64,000 nt of DNA from Achromobacter animicus. Its GTDB lineage: Bacteria > Pseudomonadota > Gammaproteobacteria > Burkholderiales > Burkholderiaceae_B. The DNA is taken from contig NZ_CADIJM010000018.1 in the NCBI RefSeq assembly GCF_902859585.1, positions 1 through 64,000 on the forward strand. The letters run 5' to 3'. Positions 32,744 to 41,568 of the stretch are shown here, piece by piece. The position numbers and the translations under genes are program-made. Every line of letters starts with the position of its first letter. Within the stretch, counting starts at the first letter, position 1. The notes below the pieces were generated by a model. The model was given only the letters and a program-made list of their open reading frames with translations, had not been told where the DNA came from and did no database searches.

Positions 32744-35383
32744 ATGAATAAAACGCTGATTATTGCCGAGAAGCCCTCGGTGGCCCTTGATATATCACGC
32801 GCCTTGGGAGGCTTTGCGCGCGAGGGCGACTATTTTGAAAGCGAACGTTACGTTCTCGCTTCCAGCATCGGCCATTTGCTCAGCTTGGTCGCGCCCAACG
32901 ATCCGGTCAAGGGAAAGTGGAGCTTCACGCACCTGCCCGTGATTCCGCCCGCGTTCGAATTGGGCCCGACCGACAAGAAGTCCGCCGAACGTCTTAAGCT
33001 GCTTGTCCGCCTGGCCAAGCGCAAGGACGTGGACGCCATCATCAACGCCTGTGACGCGGGACGTGAAGGCGAACTGATCTTCCGCTACATCGTTCAATAC
33101 GCGGGCGTGAAGAAGCCGATTCAGCGTCTGTGGTTGCAGTCGATGACCCAGGCCGCCATCCGCGAGGCCTTCGCCAACCTGCGCGACGATACGCAGATGA
33201 AGCCGCTGGAAGCCGCGGCGCGCTCGCGCGCCGAAGCCGACTGGCTGGTCGGCATCAACGGCACGCGCGCCATGACCGCCTTCAACAGCAAGGACGGCGG
33301 CTTCTTCAAGACACCGGTCGGCCGGGTGCAGACGCCCACGCTGGCCATCGTGGCCGAACGCGAAGAGCGCATCCGCCGCTTCGTGCCGCGCGATTACTGG
33401 GAAGTGCGCGCCACTTTCGTCGCGGCCGCCGGCCTGTACGAAGGCCGCTGGATCGACCCGCAATTCAAGAAAGACGACAAAGATCCCGAAAAGCGCGAAT
33501 CGCGCCTGTGGTCGGCCGCCGCCGCGCAAAGCGTGGTCGCCGCCTGCCGCGAGCAGCCCGGCAGCGTGACCGAGGAATCCAAGCCGTCGAGCCAGATGTC
33601 GCCGGCCCTGTACGACCTGACGTCGCTGCAGCGCGAGGCCAACGGCCGCTTCGGCTTCTCGGCCAAGACCACGCTGTCGCTCGCGCAGACGCTGTACGAA
33701 CGCCACAAGGCGCTGACCTATCCGCGTACCGATTCGCGCTACCTGCCCGAGGATTACATCAGCACGGTGCAGGAAACCATGCGCGCGCTGGCCAAGGGCG
33801 GTTCCAACGCCGTGGGCGGCCTGTCGCGCCATGCCGACACCGTCGTCAGCCAGCAGTGGGTCAAACCGAACCGCCGCATCTTCGACAACAAGAAGGTGTC
33901 GGATCACTTTGCGATCATCCCCACGCTGCAGATCCCGCACGACCTGAGCGAAGCCGAAGCCAAGCTCTACGACCTGGTGCTCAAGCGCTTCCTGGCGGTG
34001 TTCTTCCCCGCCGCGGAATACCGCGTCACGACGCGCCTGACCGAAGTGCAGGGGCATCGCTTCCGCACGGACGGCAAGGTGCTGGTCAATCCGGGCTGGC
34101 TGGCCGTGTACGGCAAGGAAGCCCAGGGCGAAGACGCCAACCTGGTGCCGGTGGCGGACGGCGAGACCGTGCGCACGGAAGACATCGAAGCCGTCGGCCT
34201 GTCGACCAAGCCGCCGGCGCGCTTTAACGAAGGCACGCTGCTGTCGGCCATGGAAGGCGCCGGCAAGCTGGTGGACGACGAGGAACTGCGCGAGGCCATG
34301 TCCGAGCGCGGCCTGGGCACCCCGGCCACGCGCGCGGCCATCATCGAAGGCCTGCTCAACGAAAGCTACCTGCGCCGCGAAGGCCGCGATCTGGTGCCCA
34401 CCGCCAAGGCGCGCCAGCTGATGACGCTGCTGTCGGGCCTGGATGTGGCCGAACTGACCTCGCCCGAACTCACCGGCGAATGGGAGCACAAGCTCAAGCA
34501 GATCGAGCAGGGCGGACTGGGCCGCGAGGCCTTCATGCGCGAGATCGCGCAGATGACGCAGGTCATCGTCAAGCGCGCCAAGGAATACGAGCGCGACACG
34601 GTGCCGGGCGACTACGCCACGCTGACCACGCCGTGCCCCAAATGCGGCGCCGTGGTCAAGGAAAACTACCGCCGCTACGCCTGCACGGCCTGCGACTTTT
34701 CCATCGGCAAGCACCCGGGCGGCCGCACGTTCGAACTGCCGGAAGTCGAAGAACTGCTGGCCAAGCGCGAGATTGGTCCGCTGCAAGGCTTCATCAGCAA
34801 GATGGGCCGGCCGTTTGCCGCCATCCTGCGCATCAGCGATGAGTACAAGCTGGAATTCGACTTCGGCCAGAACGACGAAGACGACAGCGAAGCCGTGGAC
34901 TTCTCCGGCCACACGCCGGTGGGTCCGTGCCCGAAATGCCAGTCGCGCGTGTTCGAGCACGGCATGAGCTACGTCTGCGAAAAGTCCGTCGGCCCCGAGA
35001 AGTCGTGCGACTTCCGGTCGGGCAAGGTCATCCTGCAGCAGGAGATCTCGCGCGAGCAGATGGAAAAACTGCTGACCAACGGCCGCACCGATCTGCTGGA
35101 CGGCTTTGTGTCCAGCCGCACGAATCGCAAGTTCAAGGCGTTCCTGGTGCGTCAGCCCGACGGCAAGGTGGGATTCGAGTTCGAGCCCCGTCCCGAGAAG
35201 CCGGGCCGCGCGCGTGCGCCGGCCAAGACGGCGACGAAGACCGCCACCAAGACGGCGGCCAAGACGGCTGCGAAGAAGGCGCCCGCCAAGAAGGCAGCGA
35301 CCAAAACCGCAACCAAAACGGCAACCAAAACCGCCGCCAAGAAGGCCGTGAAAAAGGCTGCACCGAAGAAGACCGCGGCGTAA
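32744..35383 (+). CDS. topB: DNA topoisomerase III
   Basis: An 879-residue type IA topoisomerase that decatenates and relaxes DNA. The TOPRIM domain begins Ile-Ile-Ala-Glu-Lys-Pro-Ser and has Asp-Ala-Gly-Arg-Glu-Gly-Glu. The catalytic tyrosine is about residue 326 in Thr-Tyr-Pro-Arg-Thr-Asp-Ser-Arg. Zinc-ribbon repeats with Cys-Pro-Lys-Cys (around 630 and 730) and a second Cys pair follow. The last 55 residues are a low-complexity Lys/Ala/Thr tail (Lys-Thr-Ala-Thr-Lys-Thr-Ala repeats) like histone H1, probably a nonspecific DNA-binding arm. ATG 32744 is chosen because it begins the conserved TOPRIM strand. Confidence 0.95.
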   Translation: MNKTLIIAEKPSVALDISRALGGFAREGDYFESERYVLASSIGHLLSLVAPNDPVKGKWSFTHLPVIPPAFELGPTDKKSAERLKLLVRLAKRKDVDAIINACDAGREGELIFRYIVQYAGVKKPIQRLWLQSMTQAAIREAFANLRDDTQMKPLEAAARSRAEADWLVGINGTRAMTAFNSKDGGFFKTPVGRVQTPTLAIVAEREERIRRFVPRDYWEVRATFVAAAGLYEGRWIDPQFKKDDKDPEKRESRLWSAAAAQSVVAACREQPGSVTEESKPSSQMSPALYDLTSLQREANGRFGFSAKTTLSLAQTLYERHKALTYPRTDSRYLPEDYISTVQETMRALAKGGSNAVGGLSRHADTVVSQQWVKPNRRIFDNKKVSDHFAIIPTLQIPHDLSEAEAKLYDLVLKRFLAVFFPAAEYRVTTRLTEVQGHRFRTDGKVLVNPGWLAVYGKEAQGEDANLVPVADGETVRTEDIEAVGLSTKPPARFNEGTLLSAMEGAGKLVDDEELREAMSERGLGTPATRAAIIEGLLNESYLRREGRDLVPTAKARQLMTLLSGLDVAELTSPELTGEWEHKLKQIEQGGLGREAFMREIAQMTQVIVKRAKEYERDTVPGDYATLTTPCPKCGAVVKENYRRYACTACDFSIGKHPGGRTFELPEVEELLAKREIGPLQGFISKMGRPFAAILRISDEYKLEFDFGQNDEDDSEAVDFSGHTPVGPCPKCQSRVFEHGMSYVCEKSVGPEKSCDFRSGKVILQQEISREQMEKLLTNGRTDLLDGFVSSRTNRKFKAFLVRQPDGKVGFEFEPRPEKPGRARAPAKTATKTATKTAAKTAAKKAPAKKAATKTATKTATKTAAKKAVKKAAPKKTAA

Positions 35384-35405
35384 TCCGCGCCGCGTCGCAC
35401 GACCG

Positions 35406-35429
35406 AACGCCCGGGAAACCGGGCGTTTT
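35406..35429 (+). terminator. Rho-independent terminator of topB
   Basis: AACGCCCGG (35406-35414), loop GAAA, CCGGGCGTT (35419-35427) and TT: a perfect 9-bp stem with a stable GNRA tetraloop. Confidence 0.85.
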
Positions 35430-35501
35430 CCATTGTTGGGCAGCAATCGCTGGGGTATTGTTGACGCCAAACAGCTGCAACCCAGACACTTCGAGGACGA
35501 C

Positions 35502-36560
35502 ATGACCCGTAGCTCCGACTTCACCACCCGCCGCCGCGTGCTGGCTGCCGCGTCCGCCTTCGCGGGCATCAGCCTGCTCAACGGGCGCGTCGTTTTCGCA
35601 CAGCCCAAGCTGGGCAAGGTCGTGTACGGCCAGGGCAGCATCGACCCCTTTTTCGCGGCCGGCTATGTGGCGCTGAAAAAGGGTTTCTTCGGAGAAGGCG
35701 GGCTGGAGGTCGAGTACCTGAATTCGCAGAGCGGCCCGCGCACCAACCAGCTGCTGGCCGCCGGCCAGATCGTGTTCGGCGCCACGGCCGCCACCGCCGC
35801 GCCCGCGCTGACCATCGCGGGCAAGCCCGCCGCGCTGGTGTTCGGCTTTGACCGCAAGCTGACGTACGCCAACGTCATCGTGCGCCGCGAAGACTTTGAA
35901 AGCGGCAAGATCAAGTCGATGAAGGACCTGGCGGGCAAGCGCGTCGGCGCGACGCAGCCGCAGTCCAGCACGTGGCTGATGGCGCTGTACCTGATGCAGA
36001 AGGCCGGCGTGGCTGACAAGGTCGATATCCGCCCGCTGGGCGATCTGGCGACCATGCTGGGCGCGCTCAAGACCGGGTCGGTCGCGGCCAGCATGGCCAC
36101 CATGTCGATGATGGAGCAAGCGCGCCAGGAAGGCTGGGGCGTGCCGATCTTCGACGCCACCACCGAAGCCTCGTGGAACGAGTTCATGGGCGGCGACGTG
36201 CCCGGCATCGCGGCGTTGACGCTGCAGGACACCATCCAGAAACGTCCCGAGGTCGTGCAGGCCTTTGTGACCGCCATGGTCAAGGCGCAGGACTTCATCA
36301 CGGCCAACAGCGCAGCCGCCATCACGGACGTGATCTACGACGATTACCTGAGCGCCTTCCCGCGCGCCGCCATCGAGAAGACGCTGGGCGTCTACAAGGA
36401 GACGGTGTTCCTGAAGGACAACATCATCACCGAGGACGCGTACAACCGCATGACGGCCATCATGGGCGACGGCCGCCAGTTCTCGAATGAAGAGATCAAG
36501 ACCGTGCCCTACGCCAAGTGCGTGAACATGAGCTTCGTGCGCAAGGTCCGGGGCCTTTGA
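35502..36560 (+). CDS. NitT/TauT-type ABC transporter substrate-binding protein (Tat signal)
   Basis: A 352-residue periplasmic receptor. The N-terminus has Thr-Arg-Arg-Arg-Val-Leu-Ala-Ala-Ala, a twin-arginine signal, with cleavage near Val-Phe-Ala-Gln. The NMT1/SsuA-like fold begins Gln-Gly-Ser-Ile-Asp-Pro-Phe-Phe-Ala-Ala-Gly-Tyr-Val-Ala and has Gly-Lys-Arg-Val-Gly-Ala-Thr. It heads a four-gene run with an ATPase, a permease and a short-chain dehydrogenase. The ligand class is nitrate/sulfonate/taurine or pyrimidine-precursor type. ATG 35502 is chosen for the signal peptide; the stop shares one base with the ATPase start. Confidence 0.9.
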   Translation: MTRSSDFTTRRRVLAAASAFAGISLLNGRVVFAQPKLGKVVYGQGSIDPFFAAGYVALKKGFFGEGGLEVEYLNSQSGPRTNQLLAAGQIVFGATAATAAPALTIAGKPAALVFGFDRKLTYANVIVRREDFESGKIKSMKDLAGKRVGATQPQSSTWLMALYLMQKAGVADKVDIRPLGDLATMLGALKTGSVAASMATMSMMEQARQEGWGVPIFDATTEASWNEFMGGDVPGIAALTLQDTIQKRPEVVQAFVTAMVKAQDFITANSAAAITDVIYDDYLSAFPRAAIEKTLGVYKETVFLKDNIITEDAYNRMTAIMGDGRQFSNEEIKTVPYAKCVNMSFVRKVRGL

Positions 36561-37330
36561 TGATCACGCTGGACAAGGTAGGCAAGGCGTACCAGTCGCG
36601 CCAGGGCACGACGCACGCCGTCGGCGAGGTCAGCCTGACGATCAACGAAGGCGAATTCGTGTCCATTGTCGGGCCGTCGGGCTGCGGCAAGAGCACGCTG
36701 CTGAACATGATGGCGGGCTTTCTGCGCCCCACCACCGGCACCATCAAGGTGGACGGGCGCGTGGTGGATGGGCAGGTGCCGCCGGCGTTGGGCTACATCT
36801 TCCAGAAGGACACGCTGCTGCCGTGGTTCAGCGTCAGGAAGAACGTGGCGCTGGGGTTGAAGTTTCAGGGCGTGCCGGCCGACCGCATCGCCAAGCGTGT
36901 CGCCGAACTGCTGGAGCTCGGCCACCTGAGCGCCTTCGCCGACGCCTTTCCGCACCAGTTGTCGGGCGGCATGCGGCGGCGCGTGGCGCTCTTGATGAGC
37001 CTGGCGGTGGAACCGCGCATCCTGCTGCTGGACGAGCCCTTTGGTGCGCTGGACACGCACACGAAGACGCACCTGCATCGCGAGCTGATGGAGATCTGGC
37101 GCAAGCTGGGCCAGACGATTGTGATGGTCACGCACGACCTGGACGAAGCCATCTTGCTGTCCGATCGCGTGGTGGTGCTGTCCGGCCCGCCCAGCCGCGT
37201 GCTGCTGGACGAGCGCATCCAGATCCCGCATCCGCGCGACGTCTTCACCCTGCGCGAAACGCCGCAGTTCGTCTCCCACGTGCAAAGCCTCTGGAGCGTG
37301 CTGGGCCAGCAGTTCCGCGCCGCCGCCTGA
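36560..37330 (+). CDS. NitT/TauT-type ABC transporter ATP-binding protein
   Basis: A 256-residue ATPase. It has Walker A Gly-Pro-Ser-Gly-Cys-Gly-Lys-Ser-Thr, Q-loop Phe-Gln-Lys-Asp, signature Leu-Ser-Gly-Gly-Met-Arg-Arg-Arg (typical of the SsuB/TauB class), Walker B Leu-Leu-Leu-Asp-Glu-Pro-Phe-Gly-Ala-Leu-Asp and switch Val-Thr-His-Asp. ATG 36560 overlaps the stop of the binding-protein gene by one base. It drives the permease encoded 13 bases downstream. Confidence 0.94.
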   Translation: MITLDKVGKAYQSRQGTTHAVGEVSLTINEGEFVSIVGPSGCGKSTLLNMMAGFLRPTTGTIKVDGRVVDGQVPPALGYIFQKDTLLPWFSVRKNVALGLKFQGVPADRIAKRVAELLELGHLSAFADAFPHQLSGGMRRRVALLMSLAVEPRILLLDEPFGALDTHTKTHLHRELMEIWRKLGQTIVMVTHDLDEAILLSDRVVVLSGPPSRVLLDERIQIPHPRDVFTLRETPQFVSHVQSLWSVLGQQFRAAA

Positions 37331-37343
37331 TCCGATACGCGTC

Positions 37344-38198
37344 ATGACTTCGATTGATACCGCTGACACCCTGCAGGACCAGTTGCGGCTGGACCGCCGC
37401 GCCGCCGTCGCGCGCCGCGTGCGCATCACCCTGTGGCAGATCCTGATCCTTGCCGTCATCCTGGGCTCGTGGGAGACGCTGACGCGCATCCCGTGGTTTG
37501 CGCAGAACACGCTGTTCGACCCCTTTTTCATCAGCCAGCCTTCGCGCGTGGCCGTGCGTCTGTGGGAATGGCTGCAGCCCGGGCCGCGTTCAGTCTGGCC
37601 GCATTTGTGGCTGACGCTGCAGGCCACGCTTGTCGGATTGGTGGTGGGCGTGGGCAGCGGCTTCGTGGTGGGCATGACGCTCAGCCGCAGCCGCTTTCTG
37701 GCCGACGTGTTCAACCCGTTCATCGTGGCGTTCAACTCCATGCCGCGGATCGCGTTCGTGCCGCTCATCACCATGTTCTTCGGGCTGGGGCTGGCATCCA
37801 AGGTGGTCACGTCGTGGTTCGTCGTGTTCTTTCTGGTGTTCTTCAACACCTACAAGGGCGGGCGCAGCGTAGAACGTGAGCTTGTCGATTTCTGCCGCAC
37901 GCTGGGCGGTTCGCCGCGCCAGATCCTGTGGCGCGTGCGCATTCCAACGGCGGCGGCGTGGACGTTTGCCGCGCTGCCCAATGCCATCAGCTTTGCGCTG
38001 ATCGGCGTGGTGCTGGCGGAATTCGTGGGCTCGACCACGGGCATGGGCTATCTGATGATCACCGCGCTGGCGACGCTGAACGCCACCGACATGTTCGCGG
38101 CAGTGACGCTGCTGTCCATCGTCGGCATTGCGCTGGTTTATTGTGTGACGTGGATTGAACGGCGGCTCTTGCACTGGGCGCCGGAATTCCGGGAATGA
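37344..38198 (+). CDS. NitT/TauT-type ABC transporter permease
   Basis: A 284-residue inner-membrane protein with about six helices and the BPD-transporter coupling loop (Glu-Leu-Val-Asp-Phe-Cys-Arg-Thr-Leu-Gly-Gly-Ser-Pro, around residue 180), plus the family's Asn-Ser-Met-Pro-Arg-Ile-Ala-Phe-Val-Pro-Leu segment. An N-terminal soluble stretch of about 25 residues precedes helix 1. It overlaps the downstream dehydrogenase gene by four bases, tying that enzyme to the transporter operon. Confidence 0.93.
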   Translation: MTSIDTADTLQDQLRLDRRAAVARRVRITLWQILILAVILGSWETLTRIPWFAQNTLFDPFFISQPSRVAVRLWEWLQPGPRSVWPHLWLTLQATLVGLVVGVGSGFVVGMTLSRSRFLADVFNPFIVAFNSMPRIAFVPLITMFFGLGLASKVVTSWFVVFFLVFFNTYKGGRSVERELVDFCRTLGGSPRQILWRVRIPTAAAWTFAALPNAISFALIGVVLAEFVGSTTGMGYLMITALATLNATDMFAAVTLLSIVGIALVYCVTWIERRLLHWAPEFRE

Positions 38199-38992
38199 GC
38201 GAGGCCCGATTGATGAAGACACTTCCGTATCTGCGCAATTTCGACCTGACGGGACAGGTGGCGCTGGTGACCGGCTCGGCCCGTGGGCTGGGCTTTTGCA
38301 TCGCGCGGGCCCTGGCCGGCTGTGGTGCGCGCGTGCTGATCAACGGCCGCAATGTTGAAGCGGTCAACGCGGCGGTGGGTGAGCTGACCGGCGCGGGGCT
38401 GGACGCGCATCCGCTGCCGTTTGACGTGAGCAACGACGCGGCGATGGCAGAGGCGTTCGAACGCATCGACAGCGAGCACGAGCGCCTGGACATCCTGGTG
38501 AACAACGTCGGCGCGCGCAATCGCAAGACGCTGCGCGACACCAGCCCAGCCGAAATCCGCGAGCTGATCGACACCGACCTGGTGGCCGGCATGTTGCTGG
38601 CCAAGTTTGCGGCCGAGCGCATGATGCGTCAGGGCGGCGGGCGGCTGATCGCGATTACGTCGGTGGTGGGAGAACTGGCGCGCGCGGGCGACGCGGTGTA
38701 TCCCGCGGCCAAGCAAGGGCTGACCGGCATGGTGCGCGCGCTGGCGGCGGAGTTCGGCCCGCACTACATCACCAGCAACGCCATCGCGCCGGGGACGTTT
38801 GCCACGGAAACCAATGCGGAGATGGTCGCGGACCCGCAGTTCGGCCCGCGCGTGGCGGCACGCAATCCGACGGGTCGGTGGGGAGAGCCGGAGGAAATTG
38901 CGGGGGCCGCCGTGTTCCTGGCTTCGCCTGCGGCGTCGTATGTGAACGGCCACGTGCTGGTGGTGGACGGCGGGTTGTCTATCCAGTTTTGA
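38195..38992 (+). CDS. Short-chain dehydrogenase/reductase
   Basis: A 265-residue classical SDR. The NAD(P) motif Thr-Gly-Ser-Ala-Arg-Gly-Leu-Gly is at about residues 25-32, then Asn-Asn-Val-Gly-Ala, the catalytic Ser in Ile-Thr-Ser-Val-Val-Gly, and Tyr-Pro-Ala-Ala-Lys (Tyr-x3-Lys). A gluconate-5-dehydrogenase-like layout is suggested by the Thr-Gly-Arg-Trp-Gly-Glu-Pro-Glu-Glu-Ile segment. It is translationally coupled to the permease (ATGA), so it probably oxidises or reduces the imported compound or its product. A second in-frame ATG lies six codons inside (38213). Confidence 0.93.
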   Translation: MSEARLMKTLPYLRNFDLTGQVALVTGSARGLGFCIARALAGCGARVLINGRNVEAVNAAVGELTGAGLDAHPLPFDVSNDAAMAEAFERIDSEHERLDILVNNVGARNRKTLRDTSPAEIRELIDTDLVAGMLLAKFAAERMMRQGGGRLIAITSVVGELARAGDAVYPAAKQGLTGMVRALAAEFGPHYITSNAIAPGTFATETNAEMVADPQFGPRVAARNPTGRWGEPEEIAGAAVFLASPAASYVNGHVLVVDGGLSIQF

Positions 38993-39000
38993 GACGGCGC

Positions 39001-39032
39001 GGGTGTCGGCGGCTGCAAGGCGTCTGACACCC
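39001..39032. repeat. Hairpin with GTCTGACACC-type half palindrome
   Basis: GGGTGTC (39001-39007) pairs with GACACCC (39026-39032). The right arm, GCGTCTGACACCC, matches the palindromes at 19883-20054. It sits between two convergent genes, where it could act as a bidirectional transcription barrier. Confidence 0.5.
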
Positions 39033-39046
39033 ACTCCGGCAACGTC

Positions 39047-40879
39047 TCAGGTCGTCTCGTCCTGATACCAGACGCCTTCGGCCAGCATCATCTTCTGGTG
39101 GCCATGCCCCGCCGGCATCATCGGGAAGCAGTTTTCCTGCGCCGTGACCGCCACGTCCAGGAAGTACGGACCGTCATGCGCCAGGCACTCAGCCAGCGCC
39201 GCATCCAGCTTGGCAGGATCATCCACCCGTGCCGCGCCCCAGCCGAACGCCCGGGCCAGCGCCACGAAATCCGGCAATGACGCGTTGTAGCTGTGGCTGT
39301 AGCGGCCGCCGTGGATCAGTTCCTGCCATTGGCGCACCATGCCCATGTAGCCGTTGTTGCACAGCACGACCTTGACGGGCGTCTCGTGCTGCATGGCGGT
39401 GGACAGTTCCTGGATGTTCATCAGCACCGACGCGTCGCCGCTGACGCAGACCACGGTCTTGTCCGGATGCGCGACCTGCGCGCCGATGGCGGCGGGCACG
39501 CCGTAGCCCATGGTGCCTGCACCGCCCGACGTCAGCCAGCGGTTCGGCCGGTCAAAGCGCAGGTATTGCGCGGCCCACATCTGATGCTGACCCACGTCCG
39601 TCGACACGATGGCATCGCGATCCGCCAGCGCGGCGTTCAGGCGCGACATCAGGTGTTGCGGCAGGATGGCGTCGGGCGCGGGCGTGAAGCCCAGGCAGTC
39701 CTGCGCGCGCCAGGCGTCGATGCGCTTGAACCAGGGCGCCAGTCGCGCGGGCTCGAGCGGCGTGTCGCCCAGCTCGGCGCGCAACGCGCGCACCAGCGGC
39801 AGGCAGTCGCCGACCAGCGCCACGTCCACGCGCACGACCTTGTTGATCGAGGCGGGGTCGATGTCGATATGGATCTTGCGGGCGTGCGGGCAGAATTCCG
39901 ACAGCTTGCCGGTGATGCGGTCGTCGAAGCGCGCGCCGATGCAGACGACGAGATCCGAATTGTGCATGGCCAGATTGGCCTCGACCGTGCCGTGCATGCC
40001 CAGCATGCCCACGAATTGCGGGTCGGACGCGGGGAAGGCGCCCAGGCCCATCAGCGTCAGCGTGCAGGGCGCGCCGGTGTGGCGCACCAGATCCGTGAAC
40101 GCCTCGCAGGCCTCGGGGCCGGCATTCACCAGGCCACCGCCGCCGTAAAAGATGGGCCGCTTGGCCTGCGCGATAAGCGCGGCGGCGCGGCGCACGGCCG
40201 ACTGCGGCAGCTTGGCCGCCAGCTTGCCGGACTGGCGGCGCGCGCGCAGCGCGGCCAGCTTGTGCTGCGACGGCGCGTGCAGGCCATCGCTGTCGCGCGG
40301 CACGGCAAGCTGCACGTCCTTGGGAAAATCCACCAGCACCGGGCCGGGGCGGCCCTGGCGCGTCAGTTCAAACGCACGGGCCGTCACGCTGGCCACGTCG
40401 TCCACGGCGCGGATCTGGGTGTTCCACTTGGTGACGGAACGCGAGATGCCGATGGCGTCGCATTCCTGGAAGGCGTCGGTACCGATGGCCGCCGTGGCCA
40501 CCTGGCCGCTGATGCACAGCACCGGGATCGAATCGCACATGGCGTCCAAGAGGCCCGAGGTCGTGTTCGCCATACCGGGCCCGGACGTCACGAACACCAC
40601 GCCCGTGCGGCCGGTAGTGCGGGCATAGCCCTCGGCGGCATGGACGGCGGCCTGCTCGTGGCGCACCAGCACGTGGCGCAGCCGCGGCTCGGCGTACAGG
40701 GCGTCGTACAGGGGCAGGACCGCCCCGCCCGGATACCCGAAGACCGTGTCGACACCGTGCGCAATCAGCGTGTCGAGCAGAATTTTCGCCCCGTTTTCAG
40801 GGGCGGCTTCGGTGGCAGTTTCGGTGGCGGCAAGCGCCGCGGCGGCGGTGGGGTGCAGGCGATCGTTCATGCTATCCAT
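39047..40879 (-). CDS. Acetolactate synthase large subunit (thiamine-diphosphate enzyme)
   Basis: A 610-residue ThDP enzyme that condenses pyruvate (or pyruvate with 2-oxobutyrate) for branched-chain amino acid synthesis. It has [10 protein letters not shown] near the N-terminus, the catalytic Glu in Arg-His-Glu-Gln-Ala-Ala-Val-His, and the cofactor motif Gly-Asp-Ala-Ser...Asn-Asn-Gly-Tyr. The first 25 residues are an Ala/Thr-rich extension not seen in most family members. No small regulatory subunit gene adjoins it, so it may use a distant IlvH or act alone. It diverges from an Lrp-type regulator, which probably controls it. ATG 40879 and 40870 are both possible. Confidence 0.9.
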   Translation of the reverse strand: MDSMNDRLHPTAAAALAATETATEAAPENGAKILLDTLIAHGVDTVFGYPGGAVLPLYDALYAEPRLRHVLVRHEQAAVHAAEGYARTTGRTGVVFVTSGPGMANTTSGLLDAMCDSIPVLCISGQVATAAIGTDAFQECDAIGISRSVTKWNTQIRAVDDVASVTARAFELTRQGRPGPVLVDFPKDVQLAVPRDSDGLHAPSQHKLAALRARRQSGKLAAKLPQSAVRRAAALIAQAKRPIFYGGGGLVNAGPEACEAFTDLVRHTGAPCTLTLMGLGAFPASDPQFVGMLGMHGTVEANLAMHNSDLVVCIGARFDDRITGKLSEFCPHARKIHIDIDPASINKVVRVDVALVGDCLPLVRALRAELGDTPLEPARLAPWFKRIDAWRAQDCLGFTPAPDAILPQHLMSRLNAALADRDAIVSTDVGQHQMWAAQYLRFDRPNRWLTSGGAGTMGYGVPAAIGAQVAHPDKTVVCVSGDASVLMNIQELSTAMQHETPVKVVLCNNGYMGMVRQWQELIHGGRYSHSYNASLPDFVALARAFGWGAARVDDPAKLDAALAECLAHDGPYFLDVAVTAQENCFPMMPAGHGHQKMMLAEGVWYQDETT

Positions 40880-40972
40880 CTTATTGGTAGATCCGAAGAA
40901 TTTTTATCTTCTTTTCCACGGATAACAGGCGAACGGAGTAAATTCATCTTTGATTTGGAGGAATCAAAGAAA

Positions 40973-41455
40973 ATGAACCTCGACAAGTTCGACTTGGCCA
41001 TTTTGAAGGTGCTGCAGGACAACGCGCGCGCCAGCCTGAACGACATCGGCGCGGCGGTCGGATTGTCGTCCACGCCGTGCTGGAACCGCATCAAGCGCAT
41101 GGAAAGCGCCGGGGTGATTCGCGGTTACACGGTGGACATCGATCCGGCCAGCCTGGGCTTCATGGACACGGTAATCGTCCACGTGACGCTGGAAAGCCAC
41201 AGCGAAGAGACGCTGTACGAATTCGGGCGCGCGCTGGCCCAGATACCGGAGGTGCTGGAGGCGTTTCTGGTGTCGGGCGACTATGACTATTACATCCGCA
41301 TCGCCGTGCGCGACACCCGCGACTACGAGCGCCTGCTGCGCGAACAGCTCTACCGCATCCCCGGGATCCGGCACAGCAAGTCCTGCTTCGTGCTGCGCCG
41401 GTTGAAGGAAACCAAGCTGCCGCTGACGGGGCCGGGGGCCGGGCCGGCGTCATAG
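40973..41455 (+). CDS. Lrp/AsnC-family transcriptional regulator
   Basis: A 160-residue feast/famine regulator. The N-terminal helix-turn-helix (Asp-Leu-Ala-Ile-Leu-Lys-Val-Leu-Gln-Asp, then Val-Gly-Leu-Ser-Ser-Thr-Pro-Cys-Trp) is followed by the C-terminal RAM ligand-binding domain (Val-Ser-Gly-Asp-Tyr-Asp-Tyr-Tyr). ATG 40973 has GGAGGA 10 bases upstream; the very long open frame that contains it is a shadow of the acetolactate synthase gene. It probably senses an amino acid and controls the divergent synthase gene from the 93-base AT-rich gap. Confidence 0.94.
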   Translation: MNLDKFDLAILKVLQDNARASLNDIGAAVGLSSTPCWNRIKRMESAGVIRGYTVDIDPASLGFMDTVIVHVTLESHSEETLYEFGRALAQIPEVLEAFLVSGDYDYYIRIAVRDTRDYERLLREQLYRIPGIRHSKSCFVLRRLKETKLPLTGPGAGPAS

Positions 41456-41546
41456 GGCAGCGCCATTGGCATAGGGCAGCGCCATTGGCACAGGGCAGCG
41501 CCAGTCGCGTAGGGGCGGCGCCAGTCGCGATGGGCGGCCCCATCGC
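41451..41546. repeat. Tandem repeat, about 19 bp x 5
   Basis: Unit CATAGGGCAGCGCCATTGG is repeated at 41451, 41470 and 41489, with degenerate copies at 41508 (20 bp) and 41528. The first copy contains the stop codon of the Lrp-type gene. Copies become more diverged to the right. Confidence 0.8.
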
Positions 41547-41568
41547 CACGGCCGGCATTCCAACGTCC

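Noticed and set aside
32795-35641. 948-aa open frame antisense to topB
   Set aside because: Composition is that of an antisense shadow; topB motifs on the plus strand are unambiguous.
39293-40972. Upstream part of a 720-aa frame leading into the Lrp regulator
   Set aside because: It is antisense to acetolactate synthase; the regulator has its own ATG with a strong ribosome site at 40973.
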